The notes beneath the pieces were generated by a model. The model searched no databases, was not told where the DNA came from, and worked only from the letters and a program-made list of their open reading frames with translations. Source: Platanthera guangdongensis (Eukaryota > Streptophyta > Magnoliopsida > Asparagales > Orchidaceae). From it: DNA of 64,000 nt. Both the position numbers and the translations under genes were made by a program. This document shows positions 1 through 11,236 of this stretch, one piece after another. Numbering within the stretch: position 1 is the first letter of the stretch; every line of letters begins with the position of its first letter. The stretch covers positions 116,990,568 to 117,054,567 of the forward strand of contig CM077153.1 in the NCBI GenBank assembly GCA_039583875.1. Reading direction: 5' to 3'.

Positions 1-61
1 CTGGGTGCACTATAGTCCTCAGAAACCAGATGTTCTGTCGGCTCTGCGCCACTCCCGGTCA

Positions 62-124
62 CCTATAGTCATACAAAACACCAATAAGTGACCAAACAAC
101 ATTGCAAAAAGCAATTCTAGGAAC
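62..124 (-). other. T1 candidate intron at the start of gag
   Basis: On the minus strand a T-rich stretch starts GTTCCTAG and ends GACTATAG (62 nt, 63-124) immediately before the first recognisable gag codons. T9 has a matching 63 nt segment at 62011-62073. The codons on both sides are conserved between the two elements while the middle is not. In T1 the triplet matching the T9 start ATG is not ATG, so this copy could not start there. This is a short intron by plant standards and remains a hypothesis. Confidence 0.4.
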
Positions 125-274
125 GCACAGGTTCCTCAAACACGAGTATTTTTCACTCCTAAGTGGACATTCATGTGTTCTTTTTGATGTTATAACGATG
201 ACGCACACATGTGCTCACCACCCCTTAAAAGAATTCGCCCACGAATTCATTTATGCCTGACCGTAACCAGAAGT

Positions 275-283
275 CTGATACCA
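275..283 (-). promoter_or_regulatory. T1 primer-binding site
   Basis: The minus strand reads TGGTATCAG a few bases inside the 5' LTR. This complements the 3' end of plant initiator-Met tRNA and is where minus-strand DNA synthesis is primed. Confidence 0.8.
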
Positions 284-286
284 AAT

Positions 287-2253
287 TGTAACACCCCCAT
301 CTATCGCATGACATATAACAGAAGGTCCAGCTGGAATACGACGCCATATACCACAGACAGTCAGAAGAGTTACCAAATGAATATAGAAACCATCCAATTA
401 AGACTACTCGTCCTACACAGAGCATTCTAGCGGAAGCTTTTAAAGTTGAATGAACCCAGAACCTAAATCCATTAATTATGAATGTCCACAACACACTACA
501 GGAATGAAACCCAAAATACACTGAAAAGGTACATGGCCTTATGGCCTTACAAATGTTTACTTAATAAAACATGTCTTACATACATCGGCTCGCAGGCCGG
601 CCACACGTGATAAAAGTAAAAAACAACTATTCTACGGCCTTCTAGGGCCAGCACAGCAACATGGGCTCCAGCCCGCTATTTGGCGCTCAGCTCCGCAGTA
701 CCTGCAAGCACATACCACCGCACGGTGGCAAACAAGGCAACGGTCAGCTAAAAGCCGACCAAATTATAACGACCTCGCCCCTTACTCGGGACGACGGTGC
801 TCTTTCCCTGCATAGAATTAATCCAATAAAATAATATAGCGCAATTCTATTTCGCCACAAGTGTAGGCTCGCAAGGCCAAACACCCCGTGCACTCAGGGC
901 ACAATAACAGTGAATCCGGTCAATACCGTGGCTTCACCACCATCCCAAAGATGGCAACCAAGTGAGCATTTAGCCTATCTGACCACCGTCTAAGGCTCCG
1001 ACTATGCCTATGGCCAGTGCCTGTCTTCGGATTTCTCGCACCGTACCACATAGCCTAGGTCCAATTCCACTTGCACATTGCTCACACCGCATATACAATT
1101 TAAGTCCTACGCGTGGGCCAAGCTTCTCTTGGATCCCAAATTTTTCCCAAAACAATCTCATAACCCAGTTATGATCAAGGCCGGTTCCCAGACCGCCAAG
1201 TTAGCAGAACACGTTTCCGCTCAATTTTCCGGGTGCGCCTTGAAGCTAACCTCCAAGGATCCATGTTGCAATCTACCGCGTAGAAACCCGAAAAACCCAA
1301 AGCACGGAGTCTTCTCCGGCAAAACATATCAAATGCAACATCACCGATCCAAACAAAACACGTCCGGGTAGGCTTCACACACAATGCCTATGCCCGTACT
1401 TGCGATTCCGGGCTCTATATGCAACACAAGGGGGACTTTCACATCAACCCCAAGGAATACCACGCACTCACCACAAACTCGCAGGAATGGGGTTCCCTAT
1501 GCAAAAGAAAGAGCTTCAAACGCTCAAGTTGAGAATCGTTACCCTTGTAGTCCGTTTTGGCGCCATGGAAAAACTACGCGGACAGAACTCTTGACAACGA
1601 CCTTCCCTCCACGGATCCGCTCTCAGACTTCGAAACGGTGCTCCGGTGCTCCGTCGACGGCCAGAAACCTCCTTCTTCTTCCTCTTCTCTCTCACCTTGG
1701 AAGGAGAAAGCTTTGGAGAGAAAATGAGGGATTAACCCCCTATTCCCGTCCTTAATAGAGCAGGATCTCATCTGGGCCATCAGATCTTAATTAAATAAAA
1801 CGAACGGCTCCGATCTGCACAAAATTCTTCAGACCTGGGCTGAACACGGCTTGGCACACGGCCGTGTCCCAGGCCGTGTGCCTCGATCCAGGTACGATCG
1901 TCGAACTGAGAGACACACACGGGCCAAGACACGCCCGTGTCGCACCTGACACGCCCGTGTCGGGTTCCTCGACACGCCCGTGTTCGGGGGCGTGTCACGC
2001 ATAACCTCCACGGCAACAGACACGACCCAACTGCACACGGGTAGGGACACGGGTTGGCACACGCCCGTGTCGGAGGACACGCCCGTGTCATCCGGCCGTG
2101 TTCCTGGCCGTGTCCTTCTCGGGTTGAAAACGGCCAAAAATCACCAGCCAGACACGGCCTTGGACACGCCCGTGTCCTAGGCCGTGTACCCCTATACAGG
2201 CACCAAAATCCCTTTTACGCGACCGACTCGCACACAATTTTCGGGGCGTTACA
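287..2253 (-). repeat. T1 5' LTR (1967 bp)
   Basis: Minus-strand sense starts TGTAACGCCCCGAAAATTG at 2253 and ends GGTGTTACA at 287. U3 at the 2253 end carries the palindrome array at 1843-2188. The short open frames inside it (for example 225-521 and 1384-1755) have no family signature and I read the whole LTR as non-coding. Confidence 0.85.
1843..2188. repeat. T1 U3 array of CACGCCCGTGTC-type palindromes
   Basis: About 350 bp in which ACACG and CGTGT words alternate so that many short inverted repeats form, for example GACACGCCCGTGTC. It lies next to the U3 end of the LTR. Very similar arrays occupy the same place in the LTRs of T5 and T9. Confidence 0.8.
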
Positions 2254-2299
2254 ACTATATAATAGAAAACTCAAGGAATTTAATAATTAGCTTAAGTAC
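2254..2299 (-). other. T2 gag-protease intron, donor half
   Basis: After the last gag codons (V-I-T-G, phase 1) the minus strand reads ACAG|GTACTTAAG, a good plant splice donor. The acceptor is not in the window because T1 is inserted 46 bp into the intron. The donor position matches the introns of T4, T5, T9 and T10. Confidence 0.6.
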
Positions 2300-3400
2300 C
2301 TGTGATAACCTCCTCGGGGTTCCTCTGCTTCGTGAGGTCCAAGGCGTATATCTGCTCCTGATTGCGTCCCCTGCCGTGATATCCCCGGCCTCGGCCTCAT
2401 CCTCGGCCTCGGTCCCGCTGTACTGGAGCCACTGGAGGTGGAGGAGGAGGAGGATGGAATCGATGCGGGCACTCCGACCTAATGTGCCCGGGCTGGCGGC
2501 ATCCGTAACAAACTACCTGCTGGTGGCCATGGTCATCCTGTCTCCTCAGATCATGCACCTGTAGAGGTGGGGGAGCTAATGCTGGAGGAGGCCCCTGCTC
2601 CTGCCTGAAGTTGGGACGACGACGTCCCCCACCCTTCTTGTATCCGATAGTCCTGCCTCTGTGAGAGCCCCTGCTGCTCTCTCCTGATGTTGACCCATTG
2701 TACTGTCTCTTTCCTCTGCCTTGCACCATCAGCTGGTCAGCCTCCAGCTTCTTTGCCATCTCGATGATCTGCCTAGAGGTGCCATGAGAAATGAACAGCA
2801 AGGCCTGCCTCAAATCGTCCCTGAGGCCCCGGTAGAACCTCTTGGCATACCTCCTATCATCAGTATCCCGAATCCCTGTGAACCTGGCCAGATGAGAGAA
2901 CTCTCTCTGATACTCGATCACCGATCTATTCCCCTGCCTGAGGTTCAGAAACCTCTCCTCCAAGGCATCTCTGTCCGTAGCAGAGACGAAGTGATCCAAA
3001 AATACATCGCCAAACTCCTCCCACAATATCTTTGACAGCTCCCAGTACGCATACGTAGACTCCTGCACTGATTTCCACCATCTCTTCGCATGAGCCTCTA
3101 GTGCAGAGGTGGCTAGAGGTACTGCCTCGCCGACCGGGCAGCTGATGCCTGCTAAAATCTCGTGTATGGCCTCCAGCCATTCCTCCGTCTTTACCGCATC
3201 CTTTGTCCCATGGTGCATCGGTGGGACAGGCTCTTGAAGGCACTCAGCCAGCTCGACCCCGAATTTGGCTGCGGAGCCGGGACTTGCTGGGATTTGAAGG
3301 CATCCAGAATCGCCGTCAAAGTCTGCCCCATCTCCGTATGTAGGAATGGAGTGGCAGCTAGAGGGGGAGGAGCCACATTTTGCGGCGCGGCGACCTATGA
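2300..3400 (-). pseudogene. gag: T2 gag (capsid-nucleocapsid), frameshifted
   Basis: Gag forms the virus-like particle that packages element RNA. The minus strand encodes an N-terminal part (3191-3400, MGQTLTAILDAFKSQQ), then after a frameshift near 3220 the main capsid part (RWWKS, EFGDVFLDHF, YQREFSHLARF, GLRDDLRQALLF) and one CCHC zinc knuckle, CYGCRQPGHIRSEC, near 2495-2540. One in-frame TGA at about 2397 interrupts the Arg/Gly-rich tail, after which the frame runs on to the splice donor at 2299. Size and order match chromovirus gag proteins. Two breaks make it non-functional as it stands. No ATG lies close to the presumed N-terminus, which directly follows a TTCATAG acceptor-like site. 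Confidence 0.85.
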
Positions 3401-3506
3401 AGGTTGCATAAAGGTAAGGTTAAAACAGAACTGTCCTAACTCACTGTACTTAGTGGACCATTTTATGTGACTTTTACACATGAGCACACCACTGCTTCCG
3501 CTGCAT

Positions 3507-3522
3507 AGTTTGTCCGCAAACT
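3507..3522 (-). other. T2 leader hairpin
   Basis: AGTTTG TCCG CAAACT is a 6 bp stem with a 4 nt loop in the leader between primer-binding site and gag. The equivalent site in T5 is a 10 bp stem with the same loop. It could act in RNA packaging or dimerisation; that is inference. Confidence 0.5.
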
Positions 3523-3580
3523 AATGCTCGGGCGGGGGTGGTCCCGTGTTGTGGACTTCTTTCTCATATGATCGTTGTTC

Positions 3581-3591
3581 AAGTGATACCA
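3581..3591 (-). promoter_or_regulatory. T2 primer-binding site
   Basis: Minus strand TGGTATCACTT lies three bases inside the LTR end and complements plant initiator-Met tRNA. Confidence 0.75.
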
Positions 3592-4347
3592 GTTTATAAG
3601 ACCCCCTCCCCCTTACCAAGGAGGGATACCGGGTCTTTTGCCCAGAACCGCCGTCTTACGGTGGCACTAACGTACAGGTTAGTCGACACCGCAACACGCC
3701 GATCCTGCCGGCTTTTACGATCATATAACCTGTATGCCATTATGAGAAAAAAGAAGAATAACAGTATATCGAATCTGCTAGTCTACAAGTTACAGAGTAC
3801 ATATCATATATATGGAATGAAAAGTACAGAAACATAGTCCACAATGAGTACAAAATGAAAGAGTAATAAGGGCTTATACCCAGTACATCATATCAACTCT
3901 CTCTATCAAATAAAAGCGGAAGCTATACTAATACATCAGAACACGTCCCACCTGAGGACGCATAGTAGTGGTAGTAGCCTGCTGTAGCGGTATCTGCTCC
4001 TCAAGTCCTGTCTCCTCGTCGTGCTGGTGCTCCATCACCACGGGCTCCTAAAAATAGTATGGTCACCGACCATTAGTCAAAAAGACTAAGTTGTTTCCCC
4101 CACACCTCGCCCCGCAACTCCTAGGCACCAAGTGGGAGGACGAAGCGGAGGACAACAAGGGGTAGCAAGGTGGAAACAAGTGACAAGATCTAACTAACAG
4201 TTATAATGGATATTATTATTCTACTCTAGTAGTTCTAAGTACATGGTACAAGTAAGTAAAATGCAGTACTATTAAGGAAGTAAAGAACAGAAAGTAAGAG
4301 CATGGAAATAAAACTATTCTACCACTATACTACCATCACAAAAGTAC

Positions 4348-4444
4348 CCTAACTTATATAAATGCCCATACAAATATATAAGTTAGGATTTCCAAGAAAT
4401 TTAACTTATTATATAAAAGAGCTCATACTAATTTATATGATAAG
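4348..4444 (-). other. T2 LTR tandem stem-loop pair
   Basis: Stem-loop 1 (4348-4387) has perfect 13 bp arms, CCTAACTTATATA and its complement, around a 14 nt loop AATGCCCATACAAA. Stem-loop 2 (4405-4444) has 13 bp arms with one G-U pair around another 14 nt loop, AGAGCTCATACTAA (plus-strand letters). The same pair occurs in T4, T5 (both LTRs) and T7. Confidence 0.75.
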
Positions 4445-7400
4445 GATCTATGAAGCGTATGACCTAATATGAATGAATGTTATGATGCAATTTTATGCAC
4501 ATGCAAGTGCAACTCACACACAATGACTCTGTGATCACAGGCCTTTAGTTCCCACTTTTTGAGAGCTAGCATCACTCTCGGGCACCACCGCTATAGCTAC
4601 GGCAGCAACGAAGCGGGCGTCTCCACTTCTAGGCCGGTATGCACACTACCAAACCTTAGACCCCTCGCATATGCCTCTGTACACGTCCAAGGTGCACTCT
4701 AGAGTCTCGTGTATGTACTTTGTTGACAACCCGTCAGTCTTGTTGGGTCGGATGTGCGTTATCGGGGATCGTCCTCCAGACCGCAGTGTAAGACAACCCA
4801 ATGGCCCCTCTAACCCTCACAACCTCCTGGTGCACCGTACTGCCATCAGTGTGACGAACGGCCAGTACCGCATGCCCCGCCACTATATTTATGCACATGC
4901 AAGTATTTCATCCCGAGCATACAGCTCGCAGGACCAACCTGTCCTGAATCCCTCAAATCCAACACGGGTGAGAACGCACAATTGTGCCTTTATTACAATT
5001 CCCTCAAACCCTACACGTGTGAGCATATATCATGAATCTCTCCAACCCTACACGGGTGAGAATGTACTACAAATGTCTTAACCTATTCGACTACTCTTGT
5101 CTACGAGTTATTATATTTAGTGATTTAAGGTTAATCCCAGGACTGCCCAGGGTATACCCGTTGAAGGGCTCTCGGGGGCACTAGGAACTACGATGGGATT
5201 ACGCCCAAAGTTCCCTTTCACAAGGATATTTACTTTAGTTGATGACTACCCATAATTCACCCCAGCTCTCATTGTTGCTCTAGAAAAATCCTAATGACTT
5301 AAGATATTACCGGGAAACCGATGGTCTTCCGCCGGCCTCCACTCCAGTTACTACCTAAGGACTTGCACTTTTATTTTCGTCACTAACAATACTACCCACC
5401 AGGGTTATTCACCAACTTCAATCTCTAGCTCGACGTCGATCTATCCTCTGGCGGTCCTTATACTCTAACTCATTTATGCTATACGCAGCCCATGACCTAA
5501 TACCACCCCGAAATGGAACTTCCAATTCCTCTATCCATATGCCTCAAATAATTTATCCTAGGATGGTATGGACCTACATGATGACTAGGATAAATTTCCA
5601 TAATGTTCCTAAGTCATTAAGGGTTTTAATTAAATTATTAATTTAATCCCCTAGGTCATTTAATACATGAAGTATCCCAAATTTAAATCCACTGACCTAA
5701 GGAATTTTTCCTGAGATTTAGCTTGGTGCCATATTGCTGTCTACCAAAATTTATAATTTTCCTTTGATTATTTCTATTTATTACTTAATTAATACAAAAT
5801 TCATACAATTGTCATTTTACAAATGAAGTAAGAGGAATACATTACTGAAAATTCTAGGAAAATTACAGAGCTTATATATCATTATTTTAAGACTAATGAC
5901 AGAGTTTCATCAACTTCTATAGTGTAATGGCCTACCACATTCAATTCTTTACAATTTATTAAAATGCCACTATAAGCTTTAACAATTTACTGATTCATCC
6001 AAAAATGCTGAGATAAATATCCAAGGTTATTTATTCACAAACACAACCCTAGAAATGTTTTCATAATTTTCTACTGAATATTCCATCAATTTTCTAAATA
6101 AATGTGATAATGGAAAAATTATAATTGCTACATAACTCCACTTAAAATTCATCAAACACAAAAATATAAATTTTCAGGAGTTAAGTCTAACATGATATTG
6201 GCCTTGACAAAATTTGGGTATTTTATCTCATGGATAAGCTTATTCTAAAATTTATTTATCAAAAAGTCCAATTCTTCAAAATTTTCAAATAATGGGATTT
6301 TTGCTTCCAAAAATCCCATTATTACTATGAGGGGTGTATTACACCCTAATATGTCTCTATAAATAAAATCAGTATTTTTGAGTGTTCCAAGTTGGCTGAA
6401 TACACAATATTTCATTTTAGGCTAAATGCACACCAAGCCTATATCAAGCCAACACATGCAAGTGGATTTACCTAACTTGCTGTGGTCCAAATTGGCTGAA
6501 AGTTTAAACATACACTGATAATTCCCCTAAGGGTATGCCACCAAAAGTTGGGGTCATTTGGAGCCATAAAACCCAATTTATTTCATTTATTTACTTTTTG
6601 ATGATTAAGCAACAACTATAGGAACTTTATCCCCAAAAATTCTCCATTTTTGGCAGGGGCTAAATAGTCCCTAATCATGCATGTACCCAAAAGTTGGGGC
6701 CATGGTGATTACTGGTTTGACTTGGGCATCAAAATGAAGTTCTACCCTTGCCTAGGACAAGTCCTAGGAAAACTGCCCTACAGGACTGTGTACTACACCA
6801 AAGCACAAGTTTAAGGTGGCAAATTAAAGGTTAGACAGTCAGCTACAATTTTCATTTAGAGTCTAGTTTCTAGAAATGCATCTAAGAGGCCTAACAGTGA
6901 CATGGAATGTCATGGAATAAGTGTGACAGCAATTTGATTTCATTTCATTTTATATATATATCAAAATAAATTGATTTTAATTAAAAGCCCAGCACGAATC
7001 TTGAAGCAGGAATGGAAGGGATCGGGTTATCTCTTTCCTCCAGCCAACGGCTGGGATTGAATCCGGCTGGAGCATCTTTGCTGGCTGTTTCCGGCTAGCT
7101 GAGGCGGCGCCACCCCCGGCCAACGGTGCCATCACCTTCACGGTGGTGGTGGCTATCATTTTCCGGTGATGAGGCGGCGGGAGACGGTGGTGATGGCTAT
7201 CCTGAGCGGTATGAAAAGCTTGGAAAAATCTCTTATTTGTCCCATGGAATCGGGATCAATTGAGCCCGATATCTCCCCTAGTTGATCTAGGATTCTAGTA
7301 CGGGTAGAGGTGAGGTGAAACAGACCTGTATGGCGGCGCGGCGGCGAGTTTGGCGGCGGGTGGCCATGGTTGTATAGCTATGGCGACCTCCTGCTCAAAA

Positions 7401-7706
7401 TCACGATTCTCCACCATTTGATTCGATCCAGTAGTCGATTTCCACTCCTCTCCTCTCTTTGAAGCTGATGGTGGGGGTGATTTGGGCTGAGAGGGGGTGT
7501 ATGGAGAGATAAGTCCAATGTGAGCTCGGTTTGAGCTTTGGTTGTGTCACCAAGGGTGCCATGTGGCCAGCATGCTACCAAAATCCTCTGGAATAATCAA
7601 AGGAGGCTGTCCAGCATGTGTTGGGCAGAGAATTGCAGCTGAAGGAGTGGCCATGTGGCCACCCTTCCTCTTCATCCCCATTTCTCTCTCCTCTTCCTCT
7701 TAAAAT

Positions 7707-7716
7707 CCCTTTTATA
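7707..7716 (-). promoter_or_regulatory. T2 LTR TATA box
   Basis: Minus strand TATAAAAGGG, followed by purine-rich GAGGAAGAGGAGAG. It lies just downstream (in sense) of the TTGAC cluster and defines the likely start of the element RNA near 7680. Confidence 0.6.
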
Positions 7717-7763
7717 CCACTTTTTATGCACTCTCTCTCTCCTGATTTTGGGGGTTAGAAGTT

Positions 7764-8220
7764 GTCTTTGACCATTTGGGTTGGGCTTGGGCTGATTTGG
7801 ATGGGCTTAGCCCAATGGGAATGAGCTTGGCCTTCATTTTCTCTTTTAGGCTAAATGGGTTGACTTGGTTGACTCGAGTTGACTTGGTCAACCAAGGTGA
7901 GTGGGCTGACCCCACTTGGTGGTCATGGGTCTAGTGGCACCACCCAACTTGGGTTGGGCAAAGGTGATGCCCCACTTGGGCTAATTGGGCCTATAAGTAT
8001 AAGTTTGACCATATTAGGGCCATGGTTGACTTTGGTCAACAAGGGTCAAAGGGTTAACCTAATGGCATGCCCTAGGGTCCACTTAGATTGTTTTAGGGTT
8101 AGGGAAATGTGGTGGGGTCATGGTGTGGTTAGGGTTCCTATTTAGGCTAGTTTGACCTAGTTTGACTTTGGCCCCTTAGTGGGCCCACATGGCTACAACC
8201 CACTACCCAGGGTCAAACCT
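7764..8220. promoter_or_regulatory. T2 U3 cluster of TTGAC (W-box core) motifs
   Basis: I count 12 TTGAC/GTCAA cores in about 460 bp, several paired as inverted repeats such as TTGACTTGGTCAA. TTGAC is the core of the WRKY-binding W-box. The cluster lies directly upstream of the TATA box, so stress-responsive transcription is a reasonable inference. T7 has a similar cluster near 46480-46700. Confidence 0.5.
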
Positions 8221-8760
8221 AGCTAAATCCCCTATCACCCACCCCATGCCTAACCCAATCTAAGTGAAAGGGGCCTAGAAGTAACACGGGATGTTACAGA
8301 CCGTGCAGACTCGTTCTCTTCTCTCTTTATTTCTTCTTCTTCTTTGCGGCTTCTTTTCTTATCGCTGCGGCTTCTCTAACCGTTGTGGTCTCCACATCTT
8401 GGTCACGACCTCTTTGCTTTCCACTGTTGTGGTATCATCGTGACCATGTGGTCTTCCTGCTCGGTTTGTTCACTGCTTGGTTACTGCGACTTCTCAATCC
8501 TCACACGGGTTGATTTCTCTTCTCGCGCGGTCTCTTCTTGGTTTTCTCCTCTTGGTGTCCGGGTGTCTCCTGTTTTTTTTCAAACCGTGCGGTTTGATTC
8601 TCTGCCTCTCTCTTTCTCTTGGTCGCTGGATTTCTGTGACTTGTTTGTCATCCTATTCGGTTTGGCTTCTTTTGACGGCTTGTTTCTAATCGTGCGGTTA
8701 GTTTTCTTCCTTCTGGTTTCTATTTTCTTTGAGATGGTTTCTCTTCTCTCCTCTACAGCT

Positions 8761-9600
8761 CGTGCTCTAGTGGCCTCCTCTGATAAGTGGATTATTGACT
8801 CTAGTGCCACTTGTCATATGACCAACAACACTCGTTTGTTCTCCTCTTTTCTTGAACAGAACATGCTGTCTCCTGTTGTTATTGTAGATGAGACTTCTAC
8901 TCCTGTGCACGGTGTTGGCACTATGTGTCTCTCTTCTTCTTTGCTGCTTGAGGACACTCTCTATGTCCCTACTTTCTCATGAAATTTACTCTCTGTTCAT
9001 GCTCTTTAGACTCAGTTAAATTGAATGGTTACTTTTACGAGAACCAGTTTTTCTTTCTTTGATTCTGTCTCCAAAGCTATGATTTCTACTGGGTCTGCCA
9101 GTGGTGGCCTATTCTTTCTTGACCATGATGTTTCTCTTTCTGCTTCTTCATCTCATCAGCAATGGCATCGTCATCTTGGCCATCCTCCTTCTAGCCTCAT
9201 TCATCAACTTTTCACAGACCTTCTTTCAGAGGATTTTCCTTTGAATTGTGAAGCCTGTCAGCTTGACAAACATCATCACTCTTCTTTCCCAGCACAAATG
9301 AGACATAGTTCTTCGTATCCTTTTGAACTAGTTCACTCTGACATCTGGGGTCCTACTCCTACTGCTACTGTTGGTAGAGGTAGCTTATACTTTGTCACTT
9401 TCATTGATGATTTCTTACGATGTACTTGGCTGTATCTCCTGAAAGATCATTCTGAACTTTATACTGTGTTTACCGCTTTTTATAATGAGTTCTTAACACA
9501 GTTTAATGTGCCTATTCAAGTTCTTCGTACTGATAATGTCAAGGAATATATTAGCCTAAAATTTTCTAATTTTTGTGCGAACCATGGTTTGCTTCATTAA
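8761..9600 (+). pseudogene. pol: T3 protease and integrase N-terminal part
   Basis: The Copia protease motif WIIDSSATCHMTNN lies at about 8788-8830 (usual D-S/T-G-A, here DSSA). A stop at 8982 and a shift separate it from 9025-9600, which carries the pre-integrase HHCC zinc region (WHRHLGHP then CEACQLDKHHH) and the start of the integrase core (HSDIWGP, FVTFIDDF, VLRTDN). The reading stops at 9600 before the catalytic glutamate, and most of the integrase is missing. The frame 8383-8760 upstream is Phe/Leu-rich and shows no gag signature; I treat it as translated leader. Confidence 0.8.
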
Positions 9601-9704
9601 ACTTCTTGGCCCTACAGAAGGGCGTTCAATAATGCACTAAGCATCTTATTCTCCTACGATCAGCTTTCCCGGATGTCATGCATTTTGCTCTTGCTATCTC
9701 TTTT

Positions 9705-11236
9705 ACTTTTATACCAGCTACGTATCAAGAAGCTCTTGTCATTCCTTAGTGGAAAGTCGCTATGGACTAAGAAATGAACACATTAACTGAGAGAGATACT
9801 TGGACTCTTGTTCCCTCACCTCTGGTATTGACGTGGTTGGCTGTCGGTGGGTCTTTGTTGTTAAGTATCTTCCAGATGGTTCGGTTGATCGCTATAAGGT
9901 GAGGCTTGTGGCAAAAGGTTTTACTCAAACGATGGGGTAGATTTCTTTGATACTTTTCTCCTATTGCTCATATCAGCACAATATAAGTTCTCTTATCTGT
10001 GGTTATTAATTGAGATTGGGAGATATCTTAGTTAGATGTGAAAAATGCCTTCCATTATGGTTATTTACAAGAAGTGGTTTACATGGAGCAACCTCCAGGG
10101 TATGTTGCTCAGGGGGAGTTTCAAGTATGCAAGCTTAAGAAGGCGATTTATGGTTTAAAGAAGAGTCCACGAGCTTGGTTCGAAAAGTCTAGTGGAGTTG
10201 TTTCTCTTATTGGGTTCAATCGATGCTCTACTGATCATTCCTTATTTATACGCAAGACTACTAAAGGCCTTGTGGTTCTTGCTGTCTATGTTGATGATAT
10301 TCTTCTGACTTGTGATGATAAAGAAGGCATTGATCTAGCCAAACAACATCTTCAACAACATTTTGTTACGAAGGATATGTGATCTCTGAAGTACTTTAGG
10401 GGCATTGAGATTTCACGAAAGCGAAACTCGGTGGTTCTGTCATAGCGAAAGTATGTGCTAGATCTCTTAAAAGGGGCCGGTCTTCTTGGCATGAAACCTA
10501 CTCGTTACCCGATGGCTGTTGGAGATGACAAGGGGTGGACTGAAAATTCTCCTCATCCTCTAGATTTCACTGTGTACTGACATGTTGTAGGCGAACTCAT
10601 ATATCTGACTGTTACTAGACCAGATATCTGTTATGTGGTTGGAAAGGTCAGTCAGTTTATGTAGAATCCTAGAGAGTGTCATCTTCGGTCTGCCATGAAA
10701 ATTCTGGAGTATGTGAAAGGGTCTCTAGGAAAGGGCTTATTGTTTCAGAAGAATAATCATCTGAAGATTAAAGCATATTCTGATGCCAGCTATGCTGATA
10801 ACAAAGAAGATAGAAAGTCTACATCAGATTTTTGCACCTTTGTAGGAGGAAACCTTGTTAGCTGGAAAAGCAAGAAGCAGGCAATGGTTTCAAGGTCAAT
10901 TGCTGAAGCATAGTATATGAGCATGGATTCAACTACCTGTGAGTTGAAATGGTTACGAGCACTTATGCTAGACTTGGGAGAAGTCTATGATCATCCTCTT
11001 CCTATGTTCTGTGATAACAAAGCCGCCATTTATATATCGAAAAATCCTATCTTTCATGAGAGGACAAAGCACATTGAGGTTGATTGTTATTTTATTAGGG
11101 AAGAGGTGTTGAAGAATCAGATCTGTACTCCCTTCATCACTTTTGATAAAGAACTGACAGACTTCTTCACGAAACCAGTTTTTGCTTCAGATGTTTGTAG
11201 CAAGCTAGGCATGGTTGATATATACGCTCCAACTTG
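9705..11236 (+). pseudogene. pol: T3 reverse transcriptase and RNase H
   Basis: Relic of the polymerase that copies element RNA into DNA. Recognisable parts in order: degenerate N-terminal RT with several stops (9705-10035), DVKNAFHYGYLQEVVYMEQPPGY, KAIYGLKKSPRAW and YVDDILLTC (10038-10380), then after stops RPDICYVVGKVSQF (10618-10660), and RNase H with YSDASYADN, RKSTSDF, VSWKSKKQ (10695-10913) and EVDCYFIREEV through FTKP (10917-11236). The RT catalytic YVDD motif is still present. At least eight stops break the frame, so no protein is made. Confidence 0.85.

Larger units (their letters stand above)
1..2253 (-). mobile_element. T1: Ty3/Gypsy element, 5' LTR plus leader (rest lies left of window)
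   Basis: A minus-strand LTR retrotransposon whose body continues past position 1. The sequence shows a TG..CA LTR at 287-2253 with a tRNA-Met primer-binding site directly on its left, so this is the 5' LTR and the internal region runs leftward. The LTR end and leader align with T9 on the plus strand (shared TTCCGCTAGAATGCT near 420-438 and the same gag N-terminal codons at 1-62), so T1 and T9 are one family. T1 is inserted inside the gag-protease intron of T2. The right flank 2254-2258 (ACTAT) would be one copy of the target duplication; the other copy is outside the window. Confidence 0.85.
2254..8298 (-). mobile_element. T2: Ty3/Gypsy element, 5' LTR, leader and gag (pol lies left of window)
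   Basis: Minus-strand element with a 4.7 kb 5' LTR (3595-8298), primer-binding site, leader and a broken gag (2300-3400). It is cut at 2253/2254 by T1, inside its intron, so protease and pol must lie beyond the left edge. Gag and LTR resemble T4, T5 and T7. It is inserted into the 5' LTR of T3; GACCG at 8299-8303 would be one copy of the target duplication. Confidence 0.85.
3595..8298 (-). repeat. T2 5' LTR (4704 bp)
   Basis: Sense (minus) starts TGTAACATCCCGTGTTAC at 8298 and ends GGGTCTTATA at 3595. A strong TATA box at 7707-7716 puts U3 at only about 0.6 kb and leaves about 4 kb of R-U5. The last 120 bp (GCCGGCAGGATCGGC.. to ..AAGACC) is shared with the LTRs of T4, T5 and T7. Reading frames such as 4671-5081, 6977-7159 and 7879-8145 show no known family and are taken as chance. 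I see no gene between 3600 and 8298. Confidence 0.85.

Noticed and set aside
225..521. Open frames of 60-140 codons throughout the LTRs (for example 225-521, 4671-5081, 7879-8145, 51120-51326, 52101-52415)
   Set aside because: No recognisable domain, often starting with non-ATG codons, and overlapping LTR signals. Those in T10 repeat only because both LTRs are identical.
8383..8982. A 199-codon frame that might be a Copia gag or membrane protein
   Set aside because: The first two thirds are pyrimidine-rich leader translated into Phe/Leu-rich sequence without gag or zinc-knuckle motifs; only the last part is real protease.
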